A stretch of 64,000 nt of DNA. Source: Chryseobacterium formosum (GTDB lineage Bacteria > Bacteroidota > Bacteroidia > Flavobacteriales > Weeksellaceae). This document shows, in pieces, positions 53,820-63,082 of the stretch. The notes beneath the pieces are model-generated. The model was given only the letters and a program-made list of their open reading frames with translations. It was not told the DNA's origin and did not search any database. Position 1 is the first letter of the stretch. The number at the start of each line of letters is the position of its first letter. The stretch spans positions 114,185 to 178,184 of the forward strand of contig NZ_JAOVZW010000018.1 of assembly GCF_026460885.1 (NCBI RefSeq), given 5' to 3'. A program made the position numbers and the translations under genes.

Positions 53820-55397
53820 TTAATAACCAGGATTTTGTACAATCAGACTGTTTACGTTTGTTTCGATTGTAGGAATTGGCAATGTCCATTTATAACTTGT
53901 TAATGGTAAATTTTGAGGATTTCCACCAGGATAGTTAGAAGTCAAAGAGCTGTAATCTGCAGGATCTCTGTCAATACCAGCATTAGCCTTTGTTCCTAAT
54001 CTCTTAAGATCTAAAAATCTGTATCCTTCAAAAGCAAATTCTAATCTTTTCTCATCTAAAATCATCTTCCAAGCAGCAGTAGGAGTAGTTGGTGCTGTAA
54101 CAGTAGTAGAAGCTCCATACCTAGCATCTCTAATAGCTTTAATTGCAGTACGTACACCTACAAAATCTGAAGCATTTGCTCTAGCTTCTGCCACAATTGT
54201 ATACATTTCAGACATCCTCATTACTTTAAATGAATTATTAAATGTATTAGCTGTCGTACTTGCTGCTGTATTAGCTGAAATATTTAACCTTCCTCCGTGC
54301 TTGTTAATAATCAATTTATCGGAATTTCTATAATCTGCTGCAGATGAATAGTTAGGATCTATACTTGAGTCAGGACCAATGATAAGATTAGCTCTTACAT
54401 CAGGAATTAAAGTACCAAAGTTATTGGCATCCGTATTATTATTAGGATTCAGTTTATTGTGTAATGCTCTACTAACTTCGTAGTAAGGAGAACCAGCGGC
54501 TGAAGGTCTTACAGAAAACCAAGCATTGTGAAGATTGGTAGCTTGAGCATTTTGTTGGTTATTTCTTTGAACTCTGAATAATACTTCAGGAACAACAGCA
54601 TCGGTCCAAAAAATTGTTCTATACTGAGCCTTTGTTGCTAAAGTCAATCCCGCTGTATTAATTACTTGATTTGCCCAAGATTCTGCGTTAGTATAATCAC
54701 CTTTATACGCATATGCTCTAGCTTTTAGTCCTCTCGCAAAATTAATATTCCCATAATTTGGATTCGAAGCTAAGTTAGAAGATTGAAATAGCGTAATTGC
54801 GCGATTAAGGTCATTGTGGATAAACGTGTAGAATTCTCCATTAGTATTCCTAGGAAAATCATTCACATCATATTCATACAAACGATTAGCAATAATCCCT
54901 GCTAAAGCAGTATTGCTTGTCATATCAGTTGTGAAATAACTCAAAATACGAAGATGCCCATAAGCTCTCAAAGTCAAAGCTTGAGCTCTAATATTATCAA
55001 TAAGCGCAGCATCAGTAGCGTCTTTCGGTTTAATCTTATCTGCTGCGTCAAGAATTCTATTTAATCTAGAAATAGCTAAATAAGTTTCAGCCCATATAGA
55101 AGCTGGAAAATCAGAACCTGAGTTTAGGAAAAAAACGTATTCTTCAGTAATTCCTTGACCACCGTTTGCAAATCCTATACCGACTTCGTCTGTAAAGATT
55201 GAAACATATTCGGATTCTGATCTTGTAACTAATATACTAAGAGTAGAATTCATTAATAATTGTAAATCTGCACTTGACGTAAGTCCGTCTGCCTCATAAA
55301 TAACACCAGGTGAATAAGTGTCGAGTAAATCATTATTACAAGAACTTGAAGCAAGTAATCCCAGAGTTAATATTGAAAGTTTAAAAATATTTTTCAT
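53820..55397 (-). CDS. SusD/RagB nutrient-binding outer-membrane lipoprotein
   Basis: The 525-aa lipoprotein (LLASSSC) has the SusD TPR-like helical fold (IRAQALTLRAYGHLRILSYF, ARGLKARAYAYKGDYTNAES) and the C-terminal signature ILDEKRLEFAFEGYRFLDLKRLG. It forms the lid of the SusCD pair. It starts 20 bp after the SusC gene. Confidence 0.95.
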   Translation of the reverse strand: MKNIFKLSILTLGLLASSSCNNDLLDTYSPGVIYEADGLTSSADLQLLMNSTLSILVTRSESEYVSIFTDEVGIGFANGGQGITEEYVFFLNSGSDFPASIWAETYLAISRLNRILDAADKIKPKDATDAALIDNIRAQALTLRAYGHLRILSYFTTDMTSNTALAGIIANRLYEYDVNDFPRNTNGEFYTFIHNDLNRAITLFQSSNLASNPNYGNINFARGLKARAYAYKGDYTNAESWANQVINTAGLTLATKAQYRTIFWTDAVVPEVLFRVQRNNQQNAQATNLHNAWFSVRPSAAGSPYYEVSRALHNKLNPNNNTDANNFGTLIPDVRANLIIGPDSSIDPNYSSAADYRNSDKLIINKHGGRLNISANTAASTTANTFNNSFKVMRMSEMYTIVAEARANASDFVGVRTAIKAIRDARYGASTTVTAPTTPTAAWKMILDEKRLEFAFEGYRFLDLKRLGTKANAGIDRDPADYSSLTSNYPGGNPQNLPLTSYKWTLPIPTIETNVNSLIVQNPGY

Positions 55398-55417
55398 TGT
55401 TTTATCTTATTAAGTAA

Positions 55418-58273
55418 TTAAAATTTAACATCTAGACCAAAAGTGAAAATTTTAGGTGTTGGATAACCATATTGATCTGCAGATCTAGTACTTTCAGCAT
55501 CAAAGCCTCTCCATTTTGACCAAGTGTATAAGTTTTCTCCTTGAACCATTATTGTTAAACTTTTAACAAATGTTCCTTCAATCATACTTTGTGGTAATCT
55601 ATAACCTACTTGAAGATTTCTTAGTCTTAAGTAAGAAGAATCTACTAAGAAACGATCAGATCTTACCTCATAACTTCTATTAGATGCTGTATTTGAAGGA
55701 ATATCAGTATTTGTATTTGTAGGAGTCCAAGCGTTTAATAAATCTCTTGAAACATTAAACTGACCTACATCGTCTGGACTATAGTATCCTGACATATCAT
55801 AATCATATCTGTAAAGACCCGCAACATAGTTAAATGTTGTATTTACAAATATCCCTTTATAATCGAAATCAAATCCAAAACCACCTACATATTTAGGGTT
55901 TCTAAAGTTAGATTTTAAAGGTTTCAAATCTGCATCAGTAGGAGTTTCTGTAGGAGAACCATTTGCACTTTCAAAAAGTAAATTTCCATTATTAGGATTT
56001 ACACCTAAATAGTGGTAAACATATGGAGCTTGCCACAGCCCACCGTTAGCAGAATATGTTTGAACCGAACCACCATCAATTAAAGGAGATTGGTATAAAT
56101 CATATACTCTTTCTCTATTTAATGCTCCGTTACCTCTAAGAGTTAAAGTATAATTTTTCTCAGTATTTTTAAGAACATCTATCTCCAAATTCAATTCAAG
56201 ACCTGCGTTAACAATATCTATTTCAGTATTTTTATTTAAAGTAAGCTGTCCCAAAAGTGCACTCTGTGGCCAAGGATAAAAGATGTCCATTGATTTTTTT
56301 TCATAAACATCAAATTGACCTCTTACTCTTCTAGATAATAATTCAAAGTCTAAACCAATATTGGTATTTCTAGTAACTTCCCATTTCAAGTCAGGATATC
56401 CTAAAGAAATACCTAAACCTAAAGCAGTTCCGTATGCAGGCGTTGTTGTTTGTGCAAAAGTATTCAAATATCTAGGCGGGTTAAGACCATCAAATAATCC
56501 TCCTACGACTCTTTCATTACCTTGTGTACCAATTGACCCTCTAAGTTTTAAATCGTTTACCCAGCTTACATTTTGCATAAATGCTTCACGGCTAATATTC
56601 CATCTACCACCAACAGACCAGAATGTACCCCAAGCATTTTCTCTAGCAAAACGGCTTGAAGCATCGCGTCTAGCATTAACAACTAAACCATATTTCCCAG
56701 CATAACTATAGTCAGCATTCGCAAAATATGAGAATAAATGTTGACGAGATTGTCCCGCAGAAACATTAGGAAGATAAAGATCATTTGTACTTCTTATGAA
56801 ACCTGTACCCGTTCCTGGAACCCAAGTACGTAGATTAAGACCATTTTGAGTTAAAGAAGAACTTTGAAGCATATTACTGTTAAATTCGAAAGCAGCACTT
56901 GCATTCAATCTATGCTCTCCAAAAGTTTTGTTATATTCTAACTGTGCCAAATTGTTAAATGCAAAAACTCTTGAGTTAGCAAAAGTTTCAAAACCTCTAA
57001 ACTCCTGTCCTGTAGCAGCGAATAAAAATGAATTGAAAGCATTAGGATGCTGCCAAACATTATCATTAAGGTTTCTAAATGTCATATTAGCTCTTACACG
57101 CCCAGTTAAAGATGGAAGAAATTTATAAGAAGCCTCAGTTGTAACATCAACTCTCACCTCGTCTGTTGATGACTTATAAGTTTTCTCTTTGTCAATTAAG
57201 AATAAAGGAGTGTATAATAATGTTTGATTACCTAAATATAAATTAAAAAGTTGTTCCCCATTTTGATATGTATTCGGATCAAGATGTGGGGCACCTTTCA
57301 TTGCACCAAGAACTAAGTTTTGATTAACACCTCCAGTATTTAAACTTGAAGCTTGAGTATTCCTAGTTAATGACAATGCTGTACCAACAGAATAATTAAA
57401 TTTATTATTTTTAGATTTCCCATTTAAGTTATTTCTCAATGTAAATCTCTTCATTCCAGTTGTAGCCAATAGTCCTTGTTGATCTAAGTAACCGATACTC
57501 GTAAAATTATTAAGATTTTCGGATCCTGCAGAAATTGAAACATCATGTGACTGCAATACTGATGGCTGAAAGAAATAATCTAACCAGTCTGTATCTACAG
57601 TGTATGCTGCAATCTGGGCATCAGTCATTCCAGAACCTACACCTTTACCTAATCTTTTTTCTAGAGTAAGCAACTCTTGAGCATTTGCCAAATTATAACG
57701 ATGTTTCTGTAGAGTCGAAACACCAAATTGCGTACTATATCCAAAGGTAATTGGTTGTGAAAACTTACCACGTTTAGTTCTAATTACCACTACACCATTA
57801 GATCCTCTGTTACCAAATTGTGAAAGCGCAGAAGCATCTTTAAGAACTTCCATACTTTCAATATCATTTGGATTGATATTACGGAAACTCTCACTTGTAC
57901 CTGGAAAACCATCAATTACATATAGAGGCTCTGTATTCCCAAGTAAAGAACCTTTACCTCTTATCGTTAATGATGGCGTAGCACCCGGCTGACCTGTACC
58001 TGTTGTAACATTAACACCCGCAAGCTGGCCTTGAGCAACATTAAGAACGTTTGCATTTGGTCGGTTATTAAGAGTTTCGCTGCTAATCTTCGCAGTCGAA
58101 GTTACAGCATTACTCTTTGTAGAAGATGTATATCCAACAACAACAACTTCCTCAATATCCTTTACATTCCCAGTACCAATAGTATCTTTCTTTTGACTTT
58201 CTTGTGCCATGATACTTTGAACACCTAAAAAAAACAGTGCGCCAACACTTAACACTTTTAATTTTACATTCAT
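55418..58273 (-). CDS. SusC/RagA-family TonB-linked outer-membrane transporter
   Basis: The 951-aa protein has a signal peptide (ending SIMAQ), then directly a TonB box-like region (KDIEEVVVVGYTSS), the plug domain (TPSLTIRGKGSLLGNTEPLY, VIDGFPG, ESMEVLKDASALSQFGNRGS) and a 22-strand-type barrel to FTFGLDVKF. The usual N-terminal carboxypeptidase-D-like domain before the plug is missing, as in several Chryseobacterium members. It imports large substrates by TonB energy; no glycanase or regulator is in the window to hint at the substrate. A promoter lies just upstream. Confidence 0.95.
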   Translation of the reverse strand: MNVKLKVLSVGALFFLGVQSIMAQESQKKDTIGTGNVKDIEEVVVVGYTSSTKSNAVTSTAKISSETLNNRPNANVLNVAQGQLAGVNVTTGTGQPGATPSLTIRGKGSLLGNTEPLYVIDGFPGTSESFRNINPNDIESMEVLKDASALSQFGNRGSNGVVVIRTKRGKFSQPITFGYSTQFGVSTLQKHRYNLANAQELLTLEKRLGKGVGSGMTDAQIAAYTVDTDWLDYFFQPSVLQSHDVSISAGSENLNNFTSIGYLDQQGLLATTGMKRFTLRNNLNGKSKNNKFNYSVGTALSLTRNTQASSLNTGGVNQNLVLGAMKGAPHLDPNTYQNGEQLFNLYLGNQTLLYTPLFLIDKEKTYKSSTDEVRVDVTTEASYKFLPSLTGRVRANMTFRNLNDNVWQHPNAFNSFLFAATGQEFRGFETFANSRVFAFNNLAQLEYNKTFGEHRLNASAAFEFNSNMLQSSSLTQNGLNLRTWVPGTGTGFIRSTNDLYLPNVSAGQSRQHLFSYFANADYSYAGKYGLVVNARRDASSRFARENAWGTFWSVGGRWNISREAFMQNVSWVNDLKLRGSIGTQGNERVVGGLFDGLNPPRYLNTFAQTTTPAYGTALGLGISLGYPDLKWEVTRNTNIGLDFELLSRRVRGQFDVYEKKSMDIFYPWPQSALLGQLTLNKNTEIDIVNAGLELNLEIDVLKNTEKNYTLTLRGNGALNRERVYDLYQSPLIDGGSVQTYSANGGLWQAPYVYHYLGVNPNNGNLLFESANGSPTETPTDADLKPLKSNFRNPKYVGGFGFDFDYKGIFVNTTFNYVAGLYRYDYDMSGYYSPDDVGQFNVSRDLLNAWTPTNTNTDIPSNTASNRSYEVRSDRFLVDSSYLRLRNLQVGYRLPQSMIEGTFVKSLTIMVQGENLYTWSKWRGFDAESTRSADQYGYPTPKIFTFGLDVKF

Positions 58274-58301
58274 ATTAACAAATTTTAATATTATTTTGTT
58301 G

Positions 58302-58333
58302 CAAATATGTTAAAAATATTTAACACTTGCAAA
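58302..58333 (-). promoter_or_regulatory. promoter of SusC operon
   Basis: On the minus strand, TTTG (58333-58330), a 20-bp spacer, and CATATTTG (58309-58302), one base off TAnnTTTG. It is close to the SusC start. Confidence 0.55.
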
Positions 58334-58353
58334 CGTTTTATTATCAAACTCTT

Positions 58354-60270
58354 TTATTCTTTAATAAATTTTAAACTAACCTGTCTATTTTTCTTATCGT
58401 TATACAACATCATGTAATTACCTGGTACTAAAGATTGCACATTCAACATGCCGTTTGTAACTACATTTTTCATAATTACTCGACCACTTAAATCTAATAT
58501 CACAACTTGCGCTTCAACTAAATTATTATTTTTTATATTTAGTATGTCTTTAACAGGATTAGGTACAATCTGTATTTGATTTTCAAGAGATACATCATCT
58601 TTAGTTCCTAATGTTACTAAATTTTGCGAACTTGCAATTAACGTGAAATTTTGATTACCTCCCGTAAGAGATCCCTTATGAGTAACTGTAATTGTATATG
58701 TTCCACTTGGATTAGGAATATCTATTCTTTCAAAATTGTCTACATCGTTTGTCCCCGTATTTGTAGCTGCTGCAAATGCGTTAGACATACCTTGAAGTTT
58801 CCACGGATAATACACTGTACCTGATGCTGATGTAACTTTAATATCTAAATCATTAACAAGGTATTTTGTAGCAGGATCTACAGTACCAGTATTATTTGTA
58901 GGATAAGCAGGATCTGTCCACGAAATTGACACTTTTAAAGGCCTAGAACCATTCGCTGTAATAGTCTTTGTATAAGTTGCTGAATTATTAAGATTTAATT
59001 CTTGAATAATACTTCTATTAGTAAGTAAATTTTTATCTCTAATTACTCTTGCTGCCGCATCAGCATTTATTAAACCCCATCCAAATTCATAATCGGGTCC
59101 GGCAGCTCCTCCAGCCTCATCCGCAGTATGCAAAATCAAACCCTTGGTTGTTGCAGCCCTCATGAAATTATTGTATAATGTATTATGATATTGTTGCAAA
59201 AGCGTAAGAACACCAGTTACACCAGGAGAAGCCATTGAAGTCCCAGACATAAACCCTGTAGCTGTATCAGAGCTACTTAAAGTAGACCTAACATTAACCC
59301 CTTTCATGGAAATATCTGGTTTAATTCTACCGTCATCACTAGGCCCCCAACTACTAAATGAAGACATTACCACACTGTCTGCTCCTGTATATTCAGTAAC
59401 CTGATTAACCGCAGCTACAGTAACAATATTTTTAGCAATACCATCACCTGCGATAAGATCATAACCAAATTTGCTGGAAATTTGAGTAGACCAAGGCGCA
59501 GCTGTATCATTTCTACTATTACCCGCAGCAAAAACAGGAAGATAATAAGGGTTATTAAAACAAAGGCCGTCGAGCAATCTTGCATCGCTTCCATAAGCTC
59601 CCAACATCCATAATTGACTATTATTTGTTAAATTAGGTCCATAAGAGTGATTCGATACTAATAATCCAGTTGAAGCTTGACCAAGCATTTCAGATAAGTC
59701 ATCATTCCAGTCATAAGATAAAATTGAAGCATTAAAAGCAAGACCCCTTGCTGCCGGTAGTACACCTTTTGCAGCTATAGTACCAGCAACGTGTGTTCCA
59801 TGGTTAGACATTGAAGATGTAAAATCCATGACAGAAACTTTAGTAAAACCATCTACCATAAATTCTTGATGAGAATCTCTGACAGGACCTCCATCCCAAA
59901 CTCCAGCAACCATTCCCTGACCTTGAATATTTATTCCAAGTGCACCTCCGCTATATAAAGAATTTGCTCTTGCAGTAAGTGCTGCTCCCTCATTGTATGT
60001 CTTTATAAGTACAGGAGTTCCATCTAAAAGAATATCTCTTATCTCTTCTTTCCCTAAATCATCATCTTTTAAAATCCTTTTAGAATTAGGATTCTGCATT
60101 AAATAATCTGTAATTCTCGACCTCCTTCCATTTTCTACTTGTTTAATTTCAGATAACAAAATTGCATTTGCAATTTGATCAGATTTCGCAGCTATCTCTT
60201 TTCTTTCTTCAGCCGTTTGTGAAAAATAAAAAGAAGGAATTAAAAGTATTAAAAAATATGTTTTTTTCAT
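58354..60270 (-). CDS. subtilisin-like (S8) serine peptidase with T9SS type A sorting domain
   Basis: The 638-aa exported protein has a signal peptide and an S8 domain. Catalytic residues are Asp in VAGVWDGG, His in NHGTHVAGTIAAKG, and Ser in SGTSMASPGVTG, with the oxyanion Asn in FAAGNSRND. A beta domain at about 410-545 is followed by a C-terminal sorting domain (NPVKDILNIKNN, VILDLSGRVIMKNV, LVPGNYMMLYNDKKNRQVSL). This directs it out by the type IX secretion system, so it is probably a surface or secreted peptidase. It ends 81 bp before the SusC start and has its own promoter. Confidence 0.95.
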   Translation of the reverse strand: MKKTYFLILLIPSFYFSQTAEERKEIAAKSDQIANAILLSEIKQVENGRRSRITDYLMQNPNSKRILKDDDLGKEEIRDILLDGTPVLIKTYNEGAALTARANSLYSGGALGINIQGQGMVAGVWDGGPVRDSHQEFMVDGFTKVSVMDFTSSMSNHGTHVAGTIAAKGVLPAARGLAFNASILSYDWNDDLSEMLGQASTGLLVSNHSYGPNLTNNSQLWMLGAYGSDARLLDGLCFNNPYYLPVFAAGNSRNDTAAPWSTQISSKFGYDLIAGDGIAKNIVTVAAVNQVTEYTGADSVVMSSFSSWGPSDDGRIKPDISMKGVNVRSTLSSSDTATGFMSGTSMASPGVTGVLTLLQQYHNTLYNNFMRAATTKGLILHTADEAGGAAGPDYEFGWGLINADAAARVIRDKNLLTNRSIIQELNLNNSATYTKTITANGSRPLKVSISWTDPAYPTNNTGTVDPATKYLVNDLDIKVTSASGTVYYPWKLQGMSNAFAAATNTGTNDVDNFERIDIPNPSGTYTITVTHKGSLTGGNQNFTLIASSQNLVTLGTKDDVSLENQIQIVPNPVKDILNIKNNNLVEAQVVILDLSGRVIMKNVVTNGMLNVQSLVPGNYMMLYNDKKNRQVSLKFIKE

Positions 60271-60317
60271 TTCTTTATAATTGAATAGATTTATTTATTA
60301 ATCTTTAAAAATTTTCG

Positions 60318-60349
60318 CAAAAATGTTAAAAAAAAACTAATTACACAAA
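60318..60349 (-). promoter_or_regulatory. promoter of S8 peptidase gene
   Basis: On the minus strand TTTG (60349-60346), 20 bp, and CATTTTTG (60325-60318); the same CAnnTTTG variant as upstream of SusC. Confidence 0.5.
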
Positions 60350-60524
60350 TATTAATTCTTAAATATTAATTTCTTATTAACAAAAATCATCAGTTTTATA
60401 TATATACGTAATAAATTTGAACTTTGGTTTTCAAATTTACAGCAATTTTTATTGTTTATTATATACATTCTACATTAAAAGTATTTTATTTTTCGTAATT
60501 TTGAATGTAATTAATCTTAAGAAT

Positions 60525-61208
60525 ATGAAAAAAATATTTTTTGCACTTATTGTTTTAATAGGATCTTATGCATTTTCTCAAAACAATATCATTTTGTCAA
60601 GAAACGATCTTTTAGCAGGAGCTTCATTCGACAATCGTATTAGTGGAGCTTCAGGTAAAATATTGAGCTATGATGATATATCTGGATCACCTTACCCTGA
60701 GAAATCCTTTAAGGATGCTAAAATTGCTGAAAATTATCAGAATACCGCTGTTCGTTATAATGCTTATAAAGATGAGATAGAATTTAAAGACGGCTCTGAA
60801 ATAAGGATTTTACCAAAAGACTCAAATTTTCAAAGAGTCGAGATTACTTCTCCTAAGCAGACTTTAGTTTACTTAACTCTTGAAGATGAGCCAACAGGTT
60901 ATTATTATGAGATTGCGAATGGAAAAACAGCTTCAGCTTATAAAAAAATAAAAACGAGCTTTAAGGATATACAACCGGCCTCTACGCCATATGGAACAGA
61001 TCAACCTGCTTCTTTCAGCACGACTGCTCCTACATATTTTATAGTACTGGATGGGAAAGTGATCAAGAAACCTAAAAATCAAAAGCAAGTAATTGATCTC
61101 CTTCCTGAGAAGAAAGGGGTGCTTAATTCTTTTTTTAAGGAAAATAAAACTAAACTTGACAAGGAAGAGGATTTAAAAAAATTAGTTACATTTCTTAATC
61201 AAAATTAA
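60525..61208 (+). CDS. conserved exported hypothetical protein
   Basis: Start at Met 60525 (MKKIFFALIVLIGSYAFSQ) gives a signal peptide and a product of 227 aa; the longer ORF start at 60417 lies before the promoter. An exact -7 box TAATTTTG lies at 60496-60503. The mature region has ARYDAYKDEIEF-like sequence (YNAYKDEIEFKDGSEIRILP), beta-rich, then a Lys-rich helical C-terminus (ENKTKLDKEEDLKKLVTFLN). Similar proteins occur in flavobacteria but no function is known to me. A terminator follows at 61229. Confidence 0.7.
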   Translation: MKKIFFALIVLIGSYAFSQNNIILSRNDLLAGASFDNRISGASGKILSYDDISGSPYPEKSFKDAKIAENYQNTAVRYNAYKDEIEFKDGSEIRILPKDSNFQRVEITSPKQTLVYLTLEDEPTGYYYEIANGKTASAYKKIKTSFKDIQPASTPYGTDQPASFSTTAPTYFIVLDGKVIKKPKNQKQVIDLLPEKKGVLNSFFKENKTKLDKEEDLKKLVTFLNQN

Positions 61209-61228
61209 TATTTTCCCTCAAATAGAAT

Positions 61229-61258
61229 AATAAAAACTGATAACAATCGGTTTTTATT
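61229..61258 (+). terminator. terminator of the 60525 gene
   Basis: AATAAAAACTGAT and ATCGGTTTTTATT pair (one G-T wobble) around AACA, ending in a T-rich run. Confidence 0.75.
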
Positions 61259-61329
61259 ATTTGGTTTAAAGTCTACAAAAATAGAAGTATGTATTAGTGT
61301 GAAATGAAACACTAATTTCATAATACGCA

Positions 61330-61859
61330 TTAAATTTTCTTCGGAAGTATATTAGAGCAATTAATCACACCATTTTCGTTATAAATGTAGTACCCAACTA
61401 AGCGATCTTCATAATTTGTAATCCCAACTTCACTGGGATTATTGGCTACCGTTGTACAGTCCGGTGGTGTTCCAGGGTCTGTGTTGCCATTGCCCCCCGT
61501 TCCCGAACCTCAAGGATAATCGATCACTTCTGGAAGTTCCTCCATATTGCAGCCTCCTGTAATTATTGTGTAAACACCGGATGGCGTATCTGCTTTTCAT
61601 TTTGGCCACTGGCTACATTTGAGGCATTATGCACATTGTCACTACAGATCACATAAATAATTTCCTCATTCCAATTGCAGGTCATCTTTGCCAATTGTCA
61701 ACCACTATTAAAACTTCCGTTTGCCAATTCGGTAATCGTAGTTTTCCGTCAGTATTTACTGGCTCTCCGTTTCTTACTTTCTCTCTTTCCTGAGGAGTAA
61801 AATTGTAGGTTACCAAAAACTCTTTGTAGCCTCCATCAGCTTTCGGTACGAGTAGGGCA
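61330..61859 (-). pseudogene. decayed toxin-like/immunity-like chimeric fragment
   Basis: Translating the minus strand in three frames shows a continuous but broken protein: LVPKADGGYKEFLVTYNF, EREKVRNGEPVNTDGK, then after a shift ITELANGSFNSG, a stop, QLAKMTCNWNEEIIYVIC, then after a second shift ADTPSGVYTIITGGCNMEEL, a stop, GSGTGGNGNTDPGTPPDC, TTVANNPSEVGI, and finally NYEDRLVGYYIYNENG. The middle (CTTVANNP.EVGI) matches the large gene at the right window edge; the end (EDRLVGYYIY.ENGV) matches the DUF6705-like lipoproteins. It has at least two frameshifts and two stops and no start, so it is a remnant formed by fusion of the two gene types. Confidence 0.75.
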
Positions 61860-61884
61860 AAAAAACACCCTATTTTAAAGGGCG
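61860..61884 (-). terminator. terminator of the DUF6705-like lipoprotein pair
   Basis: On the minus strand ACGCCCT and AGGGTGT pair (one G-T) and a T7 run follows, 7 bp after the stop. Confidence 0.8.
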
Positions 61885-61890
61885 TTCATT

Positions 61891-62466
61891 TTACTGCTTC
61901 GTAAAAACCATGTTCAGGGGGAAAGTAGAACCACTGTACAAAGTCCTTTGTTTATCACCATTAATATATGAACTATGCTGGTCTATATCACCATCAAATT
62001 TCATTTGGGTTGGGGATAATATTTCTAATCCTACAGAGATCATCTTTTCTTTTTTGACATCTATAAAAACTCCTGTATTTACTTTTGAACTACAAGAAAT
62101 TCCAAAGTAGACACTTATTCCAAAATCACTTTGAAGATCATCTCCAGATGTATCGGCTATCACAACTCCATTTTCCTTATAAATATAATAGCCTACTAAA
62201 CGATCTTGATAATAATTATCAGTGTTGTTATTATAGTGATATTTATTTTGCTTTAGCAAAACTAAAGTCATCTCCTTATTTCCAGACGACCATTTCCATG
62301 TGCCTACATAAGGAGCATAAATATTGGTAATGTCTTTTAAATAAAGACTTCCATTATCAGTTTGTAATGGAAGATGGTTGCATCGTTCCGGAATATTTAT
62401 AATATTCGTTTGCGCCTTACAAGACAAACTAAAAAATAATGTTAATAATAAAACTATTCTATTCAT
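61891..62466 (-). CDS. DUF6705-like lipoprotein, copy 2
   Basis: The 191-aa lipoprotein (LLTLFFSLSC) is similar over its whole length to the preceding gene: SLYLKDITNIYAPYVGTWKW, SSGNKEMTLVL, YQDRLVGYYIYKENGVVIAD, KKEKMISVGLEILSPTQMKF, TLYSGSTFPLNMVFTKQ. It overlaps that gene by one base (TAATG), so translation is coupled. I recall the family as DUF6705, function unknown. Its placement behind a large Gly-linker protein suggests it could be a periplasmic immunity protein, which is inference. Confidence 0.75.
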   Translation of the reverse strand: MNRIVLLLTLFFSLSCKAQTNIINIPERCNHLPLQTDNGSLYLKDITNIYAPYVGTWKWSSGNKEMTLVLLKQNKYHYNNNTDNYYQDRLVGYYIYKENGVVIADTSGDDLQSDFGISVYFGISCSSKVNTGVFIDVKKEKMISVGLEILSPTQMKFDGDIDQHSSYINGDKQRTLYSGSTFPLNMVFTKQ

Positions 62467-63053
62467 TACCGCTTTGTAAAAACCATTTCCAAAGGAAAAG
62501 TAGAACCGCTATACAAAGTCTTTTGCTTATTCCCATTCACATAAGAGCTATGCTGCTCTATCTCACCATTAAACTTCATCTGGGTTGGGGATAACATTTC
62601 TAAATCTACAGAAATCATCTTTTCTTTTTTCACATCTATAAACATTGCAGTGCTAACTTTTAATGTACCCTTATGTGAATAAAATGATACACTTATACCA
62701 TTATCTGTTAGTAAATTCTCATTTGAAGTATCAGCTATCACAACTCCATTCTCTTTATAAATATAATACCCAACTAAACGATCTTCATAATAGTTTTGTG
62801 GGTATGAATTATAATGATATTTAATCTGTTTGGTCAGAACCAATATCATTTCTTGATTTCCTGATGACCATTTCCAGCTCCCTACAAATGGCATGTAGAT
62901 ATTACTAATATCTTTTAAATAAATACTACCATCTTTAATATTCATTGGCCCACTATCACCTCTTCCTAAAAGATCAATCACATTATTTTGACCTTTACAC
63001 GATATAGATATTACTGTTATAATACTTAGTGAAATATATTTTATTATCTTCAT
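62466..63053 (-). CDS. DUF6705-like lipoprotein, copy 1
   Basis: From Met 63053 (MKIIKYISLSIITVISISC, lipobox Cys19) the product is 195 aa; a longer start (63095) overlaps the upstream gene and is less likely. It shares with copy 2 SIYLKDISNIYMPFVGSWKW, SSGNQEMILVL, YEDRLVGYYIYKENGVVIAD, KKEKMISVDLEMLSPTQMKF. It starts 29 bp after the large upstream gene. The tandem pair looks like a recent duplication. Confidence 0.75.
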   Translation of the reverse strand: MKIIKYISLSIITVISISCKGQNNVIDLLGRGDSGPMNIKDGSIYLKDISNIYMPFVGSWKWSSGNQEMILVLTKQIKYHYNSYPQNYYEDRLVGYYIYKENGVVIADTSNENLLTDNGISVSFYSHKGTLKVSTAMFIDVKKEKMISVDLEMLSPTQMKFNGEIEQHSSYVNGNKQKTLYSGSTFPLEMVFTKR

Positions 63054-63082
63054 ATTATTAAATTTAATTATTTTTTTCTTAC

